NCBI GenBank assembly: GCA_029781865.1
Contig: JAKOVW010000093.1
Coordinates: 68,718 to 132,717 of the forward strand
Reading direction: 5' to 3'
Length of the DNA: 64,000 nt
From: Bacteroidota bacterium
GTDB taxonomy: Bacteria; Bacteroidota; Bacteroidia; Chitinophagales; Saprospiraceae
Shown here: positions 17,970 to 26,274 of the stretch, one piece after another
Layout: every line of letters starts with the position of its first letter
Numbering within the stretch: position 1 is the first letter of the stretch
Program-made: the position numbers and the translations under genes
The notes under the pieces: model-generated
The model's database searches: none
Told to the model about the DNA's origin: nothing
What the model saw: only the letters and a program-made list of their open reading frames with translations

Positions 17970-19685
17970 ATGTACGACATATTACAACTCAATGACATGT
18001 TGGTTCCTGAGCTACGGGAAGTAGCGGAAAAACTGAATGTCGAAAATTCCAAAAAGCTTAGTAAACAGGATTTAATCTATAAAATACTAGATCAACAGGC
18101 CCTAAATAAAAGCGCTGTTGGAAATTCCGAAAACCCTGAAGGCACTCCAGCTTCTGCTGAATCCACTCCGGCTTATGAAATTCTGGAAGATGAACACAAC
18201 GTTCGCCACAGAAGGAGAAGGGTGATCAAACCAACAGAACCGATCCTTAAAGTTCCACCTGAAGTTCCAATCAACGAGCCCCTGGAAGTCGAAGCTTCAG
18301 AAATAGTAGAAGCCACAACAGCTGCACCGGTACAAAATGAAATCGAGTTTTCCCGTCAGGATCAGCAAACACCAAGAGCTCCTGTAAGGGAAAAGCGACA
18401 TGGAGATTTCAGACAAAACAATAATAACTTCAGAAAGAACTACAAACAACAGGAAGACCGGCCGGGAAATAGTCAGGCTGAAGAATCTTCCAATACAGAA
18501 ACTACTGAAAACGAATCTAATAACGAAAGTCCGAAGCGCGCCGAACCCTTGTTTGTCGTTGAGCTGGAAGGAGTTGTAGAAGGAATGGGCGTTTTGGAAA
18601 TGATGCCCGACGGATATGGTTTTTTAAGAAGTTCAGATTACAATTACCTTTCTTCTCCGGATGATATTTACGTCTCTCCTTCACAAATAAAATTATTTGG
18701 CTTAAAAACCGGCGATACCGTGGTAGGTGCAATACGTCCTCCAAAAGAAGGGGAAAAATATTTTGCCCTATTAAAGGTTTCCAAAATCAATGGACTCGAG
18801 CCCCATTTTATAAGAGACCGGGTGCCTTTTGATTATTTGACCCCTTTGTTTCCCAATGAAAAATTCAAATTAACCACCAGTCCGGCAGGAAGAGATTACG
18901 GCAACAGGATGATCGATTTGTTTACTCCAATTGGAAAAGGACAAAGAGGCTTAATCGTGGCACAGCCAAAAACCGGTAAAACATTTTTATTAAAAGATAT
19001 TGCCAATGCGATCTCAGCCAATCACCCGGAATGCTTCTTATTGATTCTGCTGGTAGATGAAAGGCCGGAAGAGGTAACCGATATGAAGCGAAATGTAAAC
19101 GCTGAAGTGATTTCTTCTACCTTCGACGAACCGGCTGACAATCACGTGCGCGTGGCTAATATTGTCCTGGAAAAAGCCAAGCGGATGGTAGAATGCGGTC
19201 ATGACGTTGTGATTCTGCTGGACTCCATTACCCGTCTGGCAAGAGCTTATAACACAGTCGCTCCGTCATCCGGAAAAGTCCTCTCTGGAGGTGTTGAGGC
19301 AAACGCCTTGCAAAAACCAAAAAAATTCTTTGGTGCCGCCCGCAAAATTGAAAATGGTGGTTCTTTAACTATTATAGCAACTGCACTGATTGATACCGGC
19401 TCTAAAATGGATGGTGTCATCTTCGAAGAATTTAAAGGAACCGGTAACATGGAGCTCCAACTCGACAGAACCCTTTCCAATAAGCGATTATATCCATCCA
19501 TTGACCTTACCAAATCAAGTACCCGGAGGGAAGACCTGCTGCTGGATGATGCTACCATTCAAAGAATGTTCGTGCTTAGAAATCACCTGGCAGATATGAA
19601 ACCTGAAGAAGCAGTAGAATTTGTGAAAAAACACATGGTTGGGACTTCAAATAATGATGAGTTTTTGATCTCAATGAATAGCTAA
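17970..19685 (+). CDS. rho: Transcription termination factor Rho with long disordered insertion
   Basis: 571 residues versus about 420 in E. coli. The N-terminal Rho_N/SAP-like helical domain occupies about 3-43. A low-complexity segment follows at about 48-190, rich in N, Q, E, P and R (for example [14 protein letters not shown]). The cold-shock RNA-binding domain lies at about 195-270 ([18 protein letters not shown]). The RecA-like ATPase has Walker A QPKTGKT at 332-338, Walker [17 protein letters not shown], and the secondary RNA site [26 protein letters not shown]. It is the hexameric helicase that terminates unprotected transcripts. Similar disordered insertions occur in Bacteroides Rho, where they have been linked to phase separation; here that is inference. 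Confidence 0.97.
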   Translation: MYDILQLNDMLVPELREVAEKLNVENSKKLSKQDLIYKILDQQALNKSAVGNSENPEGTPASAESTPAYEILEDEHNVRHRRRRVIKPTEPILKVPPEVPINEPLEVEASEIVEATTAAPVQNEIEFSRQDQQTPRAPVREKRHGDFRQNNNNFRKNYKQQEDRPGNSQAEESSNTETTENESNNESPKRAEPLFVVELEGVVEGMGVLEMMPDGYGFLRSSDYNYLSSPDDIYVSPSQIKLFGLKTGDTVVGAIRPPKEGEKYFALLKVSKINGLEPHFIRDRVPFDYLTPLFPNEKFKLTTSPAGRDYGNRMIDLFTPIGKGQRGLIVAQPKTGKTFLLKDIANAISANHPECFLLILLVDERPEEVTDMKRNVNAEVISSTFDEPADNHVRVANIVLEKAKRMVECGHDVVILLDSITRLARAYNTVAPSSGKVLSGGVEANALQKPKKFFGAARKIENGGSLTIIATALIDTGSKMDGVIFEEFKGTGNMELQLDRTLSNKRLYPSIDLTKSSTRREDLLLDDATIQRMFVLRNHLADMKPEEAVEFVKKHMVGTSNNDEFLISMNS

Positions 19686-19712
19686 AAAAGCAGCTCAAAA
19701 AGAAAAAATCTG

Positions 19713-19720
19713 TATCTTTG
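19713..19720 (+). promoter_or_regulatory. -7 promoter box for rpmH-rnpA
   Basis: TATCTTTG is an exact TAnnTTTG box located 38 bases before the rpmH ATG and just after the rho stop codon. It suggests that rpmH and rnpA have their own promoter. Confidence 0.55.
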
Positions 19721-19757
19721 CATTCCTTTTTAATAAGGCCTTGAAAATCACTTTATT

Positions 19758-19913
19758 ATGAAACGTACATTTCAACCTTCCAGAAGAAAAAGATCCAACA
19801 AGCACGGGTTCAGATCCCGTATGAAAAGTAAAAACGGAAGAAAAGTATTGGCAAGAAGAAGAGCCAGAGGAAGACTACGCCTTAGCGTTTCCGATGAAGG
19901 TGGCCTGAAGTAA
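19758..19913 (+). CDS. rpmH: 50S ribosomal protein L34
   Basis: A 51-residue, strongly basic protein. It begins [20 protein letters not shown], the near-invariant L34 N-terminus, continues [19 protein letters not shown], and ends in a short acidic tail (SVSDEGGLK) that is longer than the E. coli version but common in Bacteroidota. It precedes rnpA by 14 bases, the conserved rpmH-rnpA order. Confidence 0.97.
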   Translation: MKRTFQPSRRKRSNKHGFRSRMKSKNGRKVLARRRARGRLRLSVSDEGGLK

Positions 19914-19927
19914 TTTTTTCTGCTATC

Positions 19928-20311
19928 GTGAGCCCACACTTTGATTTTCCTGCAAGGCTCCGGATTAAATCAAGAAAAGATTTCGAGGATCTGACCAAAA
20001 ATGAGAATTCTCTCTTTCAACATCCTTTTATTTTAAAGTTTCATTTCGAAAAACTTACCGATCAGGAGTTTACTTCACCCCAATTTGCCATTTCGGTACC
20101 AAAGCGGAATTTCAAAAAAGCTCATGACCGGAATCTGATTAAACGAAGAGTACGAGAAGCATACAGGTTGCATTGGAAAAATTACTTTCCGGAAAAGTCA
20201 AATTATAAGGTCTTGTTTCTATTTATACTTGTCGGAAAAAAAATTCCGGATTATACAGAGCTGGAAAAAAGTTTGAAACAACTATTTCATAAGTTGAGTC
20301 AATCTTTGTGA
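19928..20311 (+). CDS. rnpA: Ribonuclease P protein component
   Basis: 127 residues, starting at GTG. The RNR motif region reads KRNFKKAHDRNLIKRRVREAYRLHW, matching the family signature that contacts the P RNA; the upstream F-ISVPKR strand and C-terminal helix are also present. It binds the catalytic RNA and pre-tRNA leader to mature tRNA 5' ends. It lies directly after rpmH and should be co-transcribed. Downstream, instead of yidD/yidC-type genes, lies the palindromic repeat cluster. Confidence 0.94.
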   Translation: MSPHFDFPARLRIKSRKDFEDLTKNENSLFQHPFILKFHFEKLTDQEFTSPQFAISVPKRNFKKAHDRNLIKRRVREAYRLHWKNYFPEKSNYKVLFLFILVGKKIPDYTELEKSLKQLFHKLSQSL

Positions 20312-20338
20312 TTTGTGGCAAGATTGAAATGAGGTAGG

Positions 20339-20637
20339 GTTGCAAGTTACAAACTTGCAACAACGAAGGGAGGGTTGCAAGTTACAAACTTGCAACAACG
20401 CAGTGTGCAAGATTAAAATAAGGGAGTTGCAAGTTGCAAACTTGCAACAACGGAAGCTTGCAACATCGAATAACGCATATGGGAAATTGCAAGTTGCAAA
20501 CTTGCAACAACGGCGAGGTTGTAAGTTGCAAACTTGAAATAACGGAGATGCGAACTTGCAACAACAGATAATGCATGTGGGAAGTTGCAAGTTGCAAACT
20601 TGCAACAACTCAGAATCTTGCAACAACGTACATGCAA
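20339..20637. repeat. Cluster of six 27-base palindromic units plus half-units
   Basis: Six copies of a 27-base unit lie at 20339-20365, 20374-20400, 20426-20452, 20486-20512, 20518-20544 and 20584-20610. Each has a left arm GTTGCAAGTT, a 3-base loop (ACA in two, GCA in four), a right arm AACTTGCAAC, and a tail AACG-like. In the best copies the arms are perfect reverse complements. Copy 5 is degenerate in both arms. Half-units (right arm plus tail only) occur at about 20456-20468, 20552-20568 and 20616-20628. Gaps of 5 to 39 bases are irregular and not spacer-like, so this is not a CRISPR array. Shadow reading frames through it give repeated CNLQ/CCKF peptides with no homology value. Confidence 0.95.
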
Positions 20638-20700
20638 ACTTGCAACAGCGGAAACTTGCAACAGCGGAAACTTGCAACAGCGGAAACTTGCAACAGCGGA
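20638..20700. repeat. 16-base tandem repeat derived from the palindrome right arm
   Basis: Nearly four copies of ACTTGCAACAGCGGAA (20638-20653, 20654-20669, 20670-20685 and 20686-20700, the last lacking one base). The first 9 bases are the right arm of the neighbouring 27-base unit, so this looks like local amplification of a half-unit. Confidence 0.95.
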
Positions 20701-20735
20701 TGATCGCATCACTTTCTTAATATCGCAATCCTGGT

Positions 20736-21842
20736 TTACTTGATAACTTTAATGAGATTTCCGAATCCGCATATTCCAATGGAAAAATTAATGGTATATC
20801 CGTTGAGGTTATCAAAATAAGAAGCCCTGGTAATATATATTCTTGACCGGACCGAGTATTCCACAAATTCCTTCAGACGGATACCCCAAAATAAATTAGG
20901 TCCGATATTCAGCATTTTACGGTATTTGTAATCCATATTGAGTCCAAACAAAAAATTATTACTTGAAAGTACATATCTCTCCTGGTAATCTTTCCTTGCC
21001 TTACTGAATTCAGTATATCCAAATCCGGCAAATGGAATTAATTTCCATTTTGCATTGTCTAAAACGGGATAGCCAAGGGACCAATCCAAAATCGCAACAT
21101 TGATTGATTGACCTGGATAAAAGGATCCCGTAAGATATTCCTGTTTGACTTTATTAAAACCTAAAGAAAAATTCAGAAATGTCGTCAGTTTCCGGTATGA
21201 AAAATCAAATCCAAAAAGCATATTAAAAGATGAATTGAAATGATCTCCTAATGATCCTGAATAGAAACCTGCACCCAATCCAAATTGTATTCCATAAGCG
21301 AAGCGACTTTTACTGAATTCAGGAATTGCATCGGTAGCAGTCAGACTTAATTCTTTATAAAGTTTAGATTCCCATTTTTCAATAACCAGGCTATCCCTGC
21401 CATCGCCGGATTCTTTTTTAAATTGTTTTATTTCATATTCTGCATCCCGGAATGCGTATCCTGCTGTAAGCTCAATTTCATTCATGGATGAACACTGATC
21501 CAGTCGTTCCTGCAGGTTTCTTCTGTACTTCTCTGAAATATCAAACAGACACTGATTAAATCTAAGATTCCACTCATTTTTAAATTCCGGATTTACCCAG
21601 GACCACTTTCTGTCCATATAGCTATTTGCAGAAAGGCGTATCAGGGTCGTATCATGAAATCGCTTCTTCGATGAACTATATCCGAAATAATACCGCAATT
21701 CAGAACTTCCTTCATCAGTCATCCGTTCCTGAAAATCGTCCCAGCTGAGCTTCCCATCGGTCCAATATTTTCTATACGACTGTGCTTCTACTCCTTGTTG
21801 AAGTAAACAGTAAAATAAAAGAAACCATATTATGCTCTTCAT
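20736..21842 (-). CDS. Secreted protein with predicted outer-membrane beta-barrel C-terminus
   Basis: About 368 residues from the ATG at 21842, which begins a clear signal peptide (MKSIIWFLLFYCLLQQGVEAQ). Mature residues up to about 165 are polar, W/Y-rich and partly helical, with two Cys (in NQCLFD and DQCSSM). From about residue 180 onward, alternating amphipathic strands with aromatic ends (GIQFGLGAGFYSGSLG, FGFDFSYRKLTTFLNFSLGFN, LIPFAGFGYTEF, NIGPNLFWGIRL) indicate a small porin-like barrel ending in a strand. I do not recognise the family. It is alone on its strand between the repeat cluster and another unknown gene; an envelope role is inferred from topology only. Confidence 0.75.
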   Translation of the reverse strand: MKSIIWFLLFYCLLQQGVEAQSYRKYWTDGKLSWDDFQERMTDEGSSELRYYFGYSSSKKRFHDTTLIRLSANSYMDRKWSWVNPEFKNEWNLRFNQCLFDISEKYRRNLQERLDQCSSMNEIELTAGYAFRDAEYEIKQFKKESGDGRDSLVIEKWESKLYKELSLTATDAIPEFSKSRFAYGIQFGLGAGFYSGSLGDHFNSSFNMLFGFDFSYRKLTTFLNFSLGFNKVKQEYLTGSFYPGQSINVAILDWSLGYPVLDNAKWKLIPFAGFGYTEFSKARKDYQERYVLSSNNFLFGLNMDYKYRKMLNIGPNLFWGIRLKEFVEYSVRSRIYITRASYFDNLNGYTINFSIGICGFGNLIKVIK

Positions 21843-21994
21843 ATTTGAATCGTTAAGCTTCTTTTCAATTATCAAGATAAACTAATTTCTCCAAATCTAT
21901 TTGCATAATTATTTTATCCGATCGGAATTAATTGGCCAACTGATTTCCCATCTAACCAATTAAAACGCAACAGCTTCTGCATTTTATGATTCGG

Positions 21995-23422
21995 TCAGGA
22001 CACCAATACTTCACTGCTTTTGATTTTATCCACCATGGTATACAACCAGTTTTTATCTATTAATCTGTTATCGGATTTAATGGAATTCAACCAGGTTTCT
22101 TTTTCTGATTTATTGAGTTGCCTGGTTGAGAATAAACGATTGGCCGTTTGCAAAAAATTGGTGTAGTACTCCCTGTGATAACCCAATTTTTTTGATCGCT
22201 TGATGAGATTTTTGGTGGCATGAATTTGATTATACATTAATTCGACTTCATGAATTTCATAGTATATTTTTATCATCTCCACTCTTGCATTTAATTCGAT
22301 CAATGGATCTTTAAATACGCTGGTGTTCAACAGATATAATGCTTTTGAATATTCTCCCTGTTCTTTATAAATTTTGGCAAGATTAAAATGATAAATAGTG
22401 TTCCGGTCTTTTGGATTCACCAGATTTTTGTATTCTTCCAAAAGCCGGATAGCCAGATCCAGGTCATTCATCCGGATACACAAAGCAATAATATTTTTAT
22501 AGGTCAAAGAACTCATCACTCCATAATCCAGTATCCAACCGTGTCTGACACAGTGTTGAAACAAACTCAGGGTTTGATGAAAATAACTTGTATCATTCTG
22601 ATTAATCTTGCGAATGCAATAATTGAGTGCTGTGAGATAAATTTGCCGACCCCGTTCGAAATCGAAATCGTTTTCGAATTGCCGGATCATGTTTAAGTAT
22701 TCTATAAAAAAATGGTCTTGTTCCGGAAACTGGTACATCTTGAGTGCCAATAAATAGATTTGCATTTCCGGATGCCGGGACCAGTCTTTAGATTCAGCAT
22801 GATCTACCCATGCCTGAATCATAGGATATTCAAGACTGGTTGCACCGATGGATTCATGCGCTAATTGTTCGAGATACACTCGGAGTCGTTTGAGCATTGA
22901 AGAGATTTCGAGAATTTCCGAGCTCTCTTTAAAATTAAAATAACTAAACCGATTTTTAAATGACTCGTAGGAAAGCAACTCCATATCCAGAAGAAACCGG
23001 TATTCATATACATCCGGATTCCAGCGTTTATTTCCGGTCAGTTGATTTCTGAATGATGTAGCTTCATTTTCAAAGAGATTGATCAGCTTTCCTTTTCTAA
23101 GAAAGCGGATAAAAGAAAGTTCTTTCTCTAACTGGTCATCTTGTTTCTCATCAATAAATATGAAGTTTTTTAGATGTTTCATCAGCTCTGAAAAAAGCAA
23201 CCGGAGTTTGACATCCGTAAAGGATTCACCCGGATGCAGGAAACGGAAGAGCTCCTGCTTTAAAACAGTGATATCGGAAGATCTGAATTCATCAATTTTC
23301 TCAAGGCATAGGCTAAGTTTTTGGTTTTTATTGAAGAGCGGAGAGGCCAAATATTTTTTAAAACCTTGCCTTTGCTTGCTATTTAATGTTAAATAAAGCT
23401 CTAAACATTGAGGATTTTTCAT
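21995..23422 (-). CDS. Conserved-looking helical protein of unknown function
   Basis: 475 residues, no signal peptide or membrane segment, very rich in L, K, F, Y, E and N. It is predicted almost all helical. From about residue 270 the spacing of aromatic and small residues (NIIALCIRMNDLDLAIRLLEEY, FNLAKIYKEQGEYSKALYLLN) is that of tetratricopeptide-type hairpins, and the region before looks like degenerate versions. The start LELYLTLNSKQRQGFKKYLASPLFNKNQKL is distinctive and resembles hypothetical proteins found in Bacteroidota, but I cannot name a family. A cytoplasmic scaffold is the simplest reading. Divergent from the T9SS cargo gene. Confidence 0.75.
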   Translation of the reverse strand: MKNPQCLELYLTLNSKQRQGFKKYLASPLFNKNQKLSLCLEKIDEFRSSDITVLKQELFRFLHPGESFTDVKLRLLFSELMKHLKNFIFIDEKQDDQLEKELSFIRFLRKGKLINLFENEATSFRNQLTGNKRWNPDVYEYRFLLDMELLSYESFKNRFSYFNFKESSEILEISSMLKRLRVYLEQLAHESIGATSLEYPMIQAWVDHAESKDWSRHPEMQIYLLALKMYQFPEQDHFFIEYLNMIRQFENDFDFERGRQIYLTALNYCIRKINQNDTSYFHQTLSLFQHCVRHGWILDYGVMSSLTYKNIIALCIRMNDLDLAIRLLEEYKNLVNPKDRNTIYHFNLAKIYKEQGEYSKALYLLNTSVFKDPLIELNARVEMIKIYYEIHEVELMYNQIHATKNLIKRSKKLGYHREYYTNFLQTANRLFSTRQLNKSEKETWLNSIKSDNRLIDKNWLYTMVDKIKSSEVLVS

Positions 23423-23540
23423 AATATATGTTACAAATTAAAGTATTATAATATTGATTATCAATTATTTAAAAAATATTAATCAAATATTTATCCTACA
23501 AAGTACAAATTTTTTATTTCTCAGACCCTTTCCACTGAGA

Positions 23541-23548
23541 TACATTTG
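23541..23548 (+). promoter_or_regulatory. -7 promoter box for the T9SS cargo gene
   Basis: TACATTTG matches TAnnTTTG exactly. It lies inside the upstream open frame, which argues that translation starts downstream, at 23562 or 23574, and not at the TTG at 23454. Confidence 0.45.
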
Positions 23549-23573
23549 TATGGTGATAAAAATGGCCGAAAGC

Positions 23574-25778
23574 ATGAATAGATTTATCAGAACAGTAGTT
23601 TTCGCCATGGTAATCCTGATTGGGGCTCTGAACGGATGTCAATCCTTGATGGCTCAAAAAACAGTTACCATGTACTTAGTCGATCGCGGGTGGTCAGGCG
23701 ATACGAATTATATAGAACTGAGATGTGCCCAGTTTCAAAAAATAGCTTTTTTTCAATTTTCCATTAAAGAAGAAAACAACCTGGGTTCTTTTTATTCCCT
23801 GGACCAGATCAATCTTCAAAGTTTTGCAATAGGAGTCAACACCAGTATATTCAACAACATTCTTTCTGTCAGCTGGAATTCACCATTTATTAATGGTTAT
23901 AATAACCCGGATGGTGCTGCATTATTCAGAATAAAGTGGATCTCAAATCCTGCCTTTAAACATTGTTACACTTTCGCCGGCACTCCATTGATCATTAAAT
24001 CGAATAGTCCGTTTAACGATACCGTAACCGCTATCCAACATAGTTCTTGTGAATCCTTATTGACGATTCCTTCTTTTTTTAATGCCTATCATGATGTCAA
24101 CAATAATTGTCAGTTTGACAATCAGGAAACCTTGTTTTCCAGCTACACCGTTCAGGACAGCTTCAATCAAAACATACGTATTTATAAAAACCCTCAACTT
24201 TTAATTTATGCAAAACAAGATTTTGGAAGACATTATTATAAAGTCATTCCACAGTATCCCGTCTGGACATCCTGCAATACAGAACAGGTAATTGATCTGG
24301 ATTCCACGACGCAAATTATCAGTCTGACTTACGGCATTCAGGCGCTGATTTCCTGTCCTGAGCTCGAAGTCGAAATCCATGCCGCGACAGTAAGAAGATG
24401 CCTGGATTACAAATATTATATAAGCTATGCAAACAGTGGAACCAAAGCCGAAGACTCTGCTAAAATCCGTATAAAGCTTGATCCTTATATGAGCTTTATC
24501 AGTTCAAGTATTCCCGGAGCGAATGTACAGTATCCGTTTGTTGAATTTAATTTAGGCAGACTCGACATATTTCAGTCAGGCGAATTCAATATTACCGTAA
24601 ACGTTGATTGCAATTCTACAAAGACCGGACAAACACATTGTGCAACTGCACAAATATTACCGCACTATGACTGTTTTGTATCGCCGTTATGGTCCGGTGC
24701 GAATATTAAACTAGATGCAAAATGCGATACGGGTAAAGTTAAATTCAGAATTCAAAATACCGGTGCACAAAACATGCAGGAGTCGACTCAATACTGGATT
24801 GTGGAAGACGACATTATGCCTGGTTTGAAAAAAGATATTAAATTAAATGCAGGGCAATTCATTGATCTGGAATTTCCCGGAAATGGAAAAAGCTACCGAA
24901 TAATAGCAGATCAGGTTAAAAATCATCCAGGCCATTCCAATCCGACGGTAGCTTTGGAAGCATGCGGCAGAGACAATCAGGGCAATTTCAGTACCGGCTA
25001 TGTTTTATTGTTTGCTGAAGACGAAGAAGATCCTGATGTCTCTATTGACTGCCAGGCATCTAAAGGATCGTTTGATCCAAATGACAAAACAGGATTGCCA
25101 CTAGGCTATGGACCGGAACAATTTATTGAACCACTTCGGACTCTGGAATATAAAATCAGATTTCAAAATACGGGAAATGACACCGCCTTTAAAGTGATGA
25201 TTGTGGATACATTAAGTGAATGGATGGATCTCAAGACCTTTAAAGTTTTGGGTGCATCGCATGAATTTAGTTTCAGCCTGGTAGATCGGGTTTTGAGCTT
25301 CCGCTTTGACCCGATTTACCTGCCTTACCAATCCATTGATGAGGACCGATCCAGCGGATATGTGATTTATTCGGTGCAACCTAAGAAAGAAACTCCCTTA
25401 CAAACTGCCATCCACAATGATGCCGATATCTATTTTGATTTTAATCCACCCATAAGAACTAACACCACAAAACATACACTGGCTACGAATTTTATTATTG
25501 TTTCCGTAGAACCAGCCGATCCTTACAACACTAACGCGAACATTTATCCAAACCCAGGGACAGACTTTCTGATCATCGAATCAGATAGGATGTCCATGGA
25601 TAAGGATCTGGTGATCTATGATATTTATGGCCATCCGGCCATATCACAAAAACTGAGTGGCAAACGCTGTCAGGTCTCTCTCCATAATGCACTCAAACCG
25701 GGTGTCTATTTATTGCAATTGAGAGATTCCAAACAACAAAGCTTCAGTACTAAAATAGTTGTAGGCACTAAAAACTAA
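23574..25778 (+). CDS. Secreted protein with DUF11-like repeat domain and T9SS type A sorting signal
   Basis: About 734 residues from the ATG at 23574 (ATGs at 23562 and 23550 are alternatives). A signal peptide ends near LMAQ. Residues up to about 150 resemble a cohesin-like/adhesion beta-sandwich (IELRCAQFQKIAFFQFSIKE, AALFRIKWIS). Further beta-sandwich domains follow. A conserved SFDPNDKTGLPLGYG..EPLRTLEYKIRFQNTGNDTAFKVMIVDTL block (about 535-600) is the repeat typical of large Bacteroidota surface proteins. The C-terminal 75 residues are a type A sorting domain: IYPNPGTDFLIIES, then LKPGVYLLQL and a terminal strand. The last domain directs export by T9SS and surface attachment. Ligand unknown. 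Confidence 0.88.
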   Translation: MNRFIRTVVFAMVILIGALNGCQSLMAQKTVTMYLVDRGWSGDTNYIELRCAQFQKIAFFQFSIKEENNLGSFYSLDQINLQSFAIGVNTSIFNNILSVSWNSPFINGYNNPDGAALFRIKWISNPAFKHCYTFAGTPLIIKSNSPFNDTVTAIQHSSCESLLTIPSFFNAYHDVNNNCQFDNQETLFSSYTVQDSFNQNIRIYKNPQLLIYAKQDFGRHYYKVIPQYPVWTSCNTEQVIDLDSTTQIISLTYGIQALISCPELEVEIHAATVRRCLDYKYYISYANSGTKAEDSAKIRIKLDPYMSFISSSIPGANVQYPFVEFNLGRLDIFQSGEFNITVNVDCNSTKTGQTHCATAQILPHYDCFVSPLWSGANIKLDAKCDTGKVKFRIQNTGAQNMQESTQYWIVEDDIMPGLKKDIKLNAGQFIDLEFPGNGKSYRIIADQVKNHPGHSNPTVALEACGRDNQGNFSTGYVLLFAEDEEDPDVSIDCQASKGSFDPNDKTGLPLGYGPEQFIEPLRTLEYKIRFQNTGNDTAFKVMIVDTLSEWMDLKTFKVLGASHEFSFSLVDRVLSFRFDPIYLPYQSIDEDRSSGYVIYSVQPKKETPLQTAIHNDADIYFDFNPPIRTNTTKHTLATNFIIVSVEPADPYNTNANIYPNPGTDFLIIESDRMSMDKDLVIYDIYGHPAISQKLSGKRCQVSLHNALKPGVYLLQLRDSKQQSFSTKIVVGTKN

Positions 25779-25839
25779 TGGACAGCAAAGAACGCTTGAG
25801 CTGTTCCGGTTGACCTTGTGACGAGGAATGAAACCAAAA

Positions 25840-25873
25840 AATCCCGGTATTTCTTTAACGAAGTATCGGGATT
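25840..25873 (+). terminator. Hairpin downstream of the T9SS cargo gene
   Basis: Arms AATCCCGGTATTTC and GAAGTATCGGGATT pair over 14 positions with two G-U pairs and a 6-base loop. It lies about 60 bases after the stop. There is no strong T-run, so it may act as an attenuating or 3'-protecting hairpin or be Rho-assisted. Confidence 0.55.
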
Positions 25874-26048
25874 CATTTAAAAAATGCAGGCTGTAGCTTT
25901 TTAGGCTTTTAGGTATGCTAGACTTTCTAATTAAAATTGGAATTCTTTGCCTTTAAACTCTATACCAAAATGACTAAAAAGCTATACCCACCAATTGACT
26001 TTATAATCCCATATATTGATCTATGGGAATTCCTAATATTGTGAACGG

Positions 26049-26080
26049 AACCGGCCTTTCCAGCAGGGCCGGTTTTTTTT
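26049..26080 (+). terminator. Intrinsic terminator
   Basis: Perfect 8-base arms AACCGGCC and GGCCGGTT around a 10-base loop, followed by a run of T ending at 26080. This is a textbook intrinsic terminator on the plus strand. It lies 270 bases beyond the nearest plus-strand stop codon, so it may terminate a small unannotated transcript or be left over from a lost gene; I see no gene in 25880-26048. Confidence 0.85.
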
Positions 26081-26088
26081 GATCGCAG

Positions 26089-26151
26089 ATTACGCAGATT
26101 ACACAGATTACACAGATGGGTGGGATTACGCAGATAGGTGGGATTACACAG
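26089..26151. repeat. Seven-unit nonamer array, ATTACRCAG / ATNGGTGGG
   Basis: Seven 9-base units in phase: ATTACGCAG, ATTACACAG, ATTACACAG, ATGGGTGGG, ATTACGCAG, ATAGGTGGG, ATTACACAG. Two unit types alternate. It fills the convergent gap between the cargo gene and lysA. Confidence 0.9.
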
Positions 26152-26274
26152 ATATTATAACATGCTGATCTTAAAATGATGTAATCATCTACATAAAGTT
26201 CATAAAATCAAAATCAGATTGGATGCAGTTTTAATTCATCCGAATTTTCGAATCAAAATTGCCTTGCAGGATAA

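Noticed and set aside
20339-20700. CRISPR-like array
   Set aside because: The repeated unit is a palindrome with irregular gaps of 5 to 39 bases and partial units, no spacers of uniform length, and no cas genes in the window.
20282-20712. Open frames of 65-131 codons rich in CNLQ, CCKF and LATSNN
   Set aside because: They are translations of the repeat cluster in several frames, without start signals or homology; the periodic sequence explains them.
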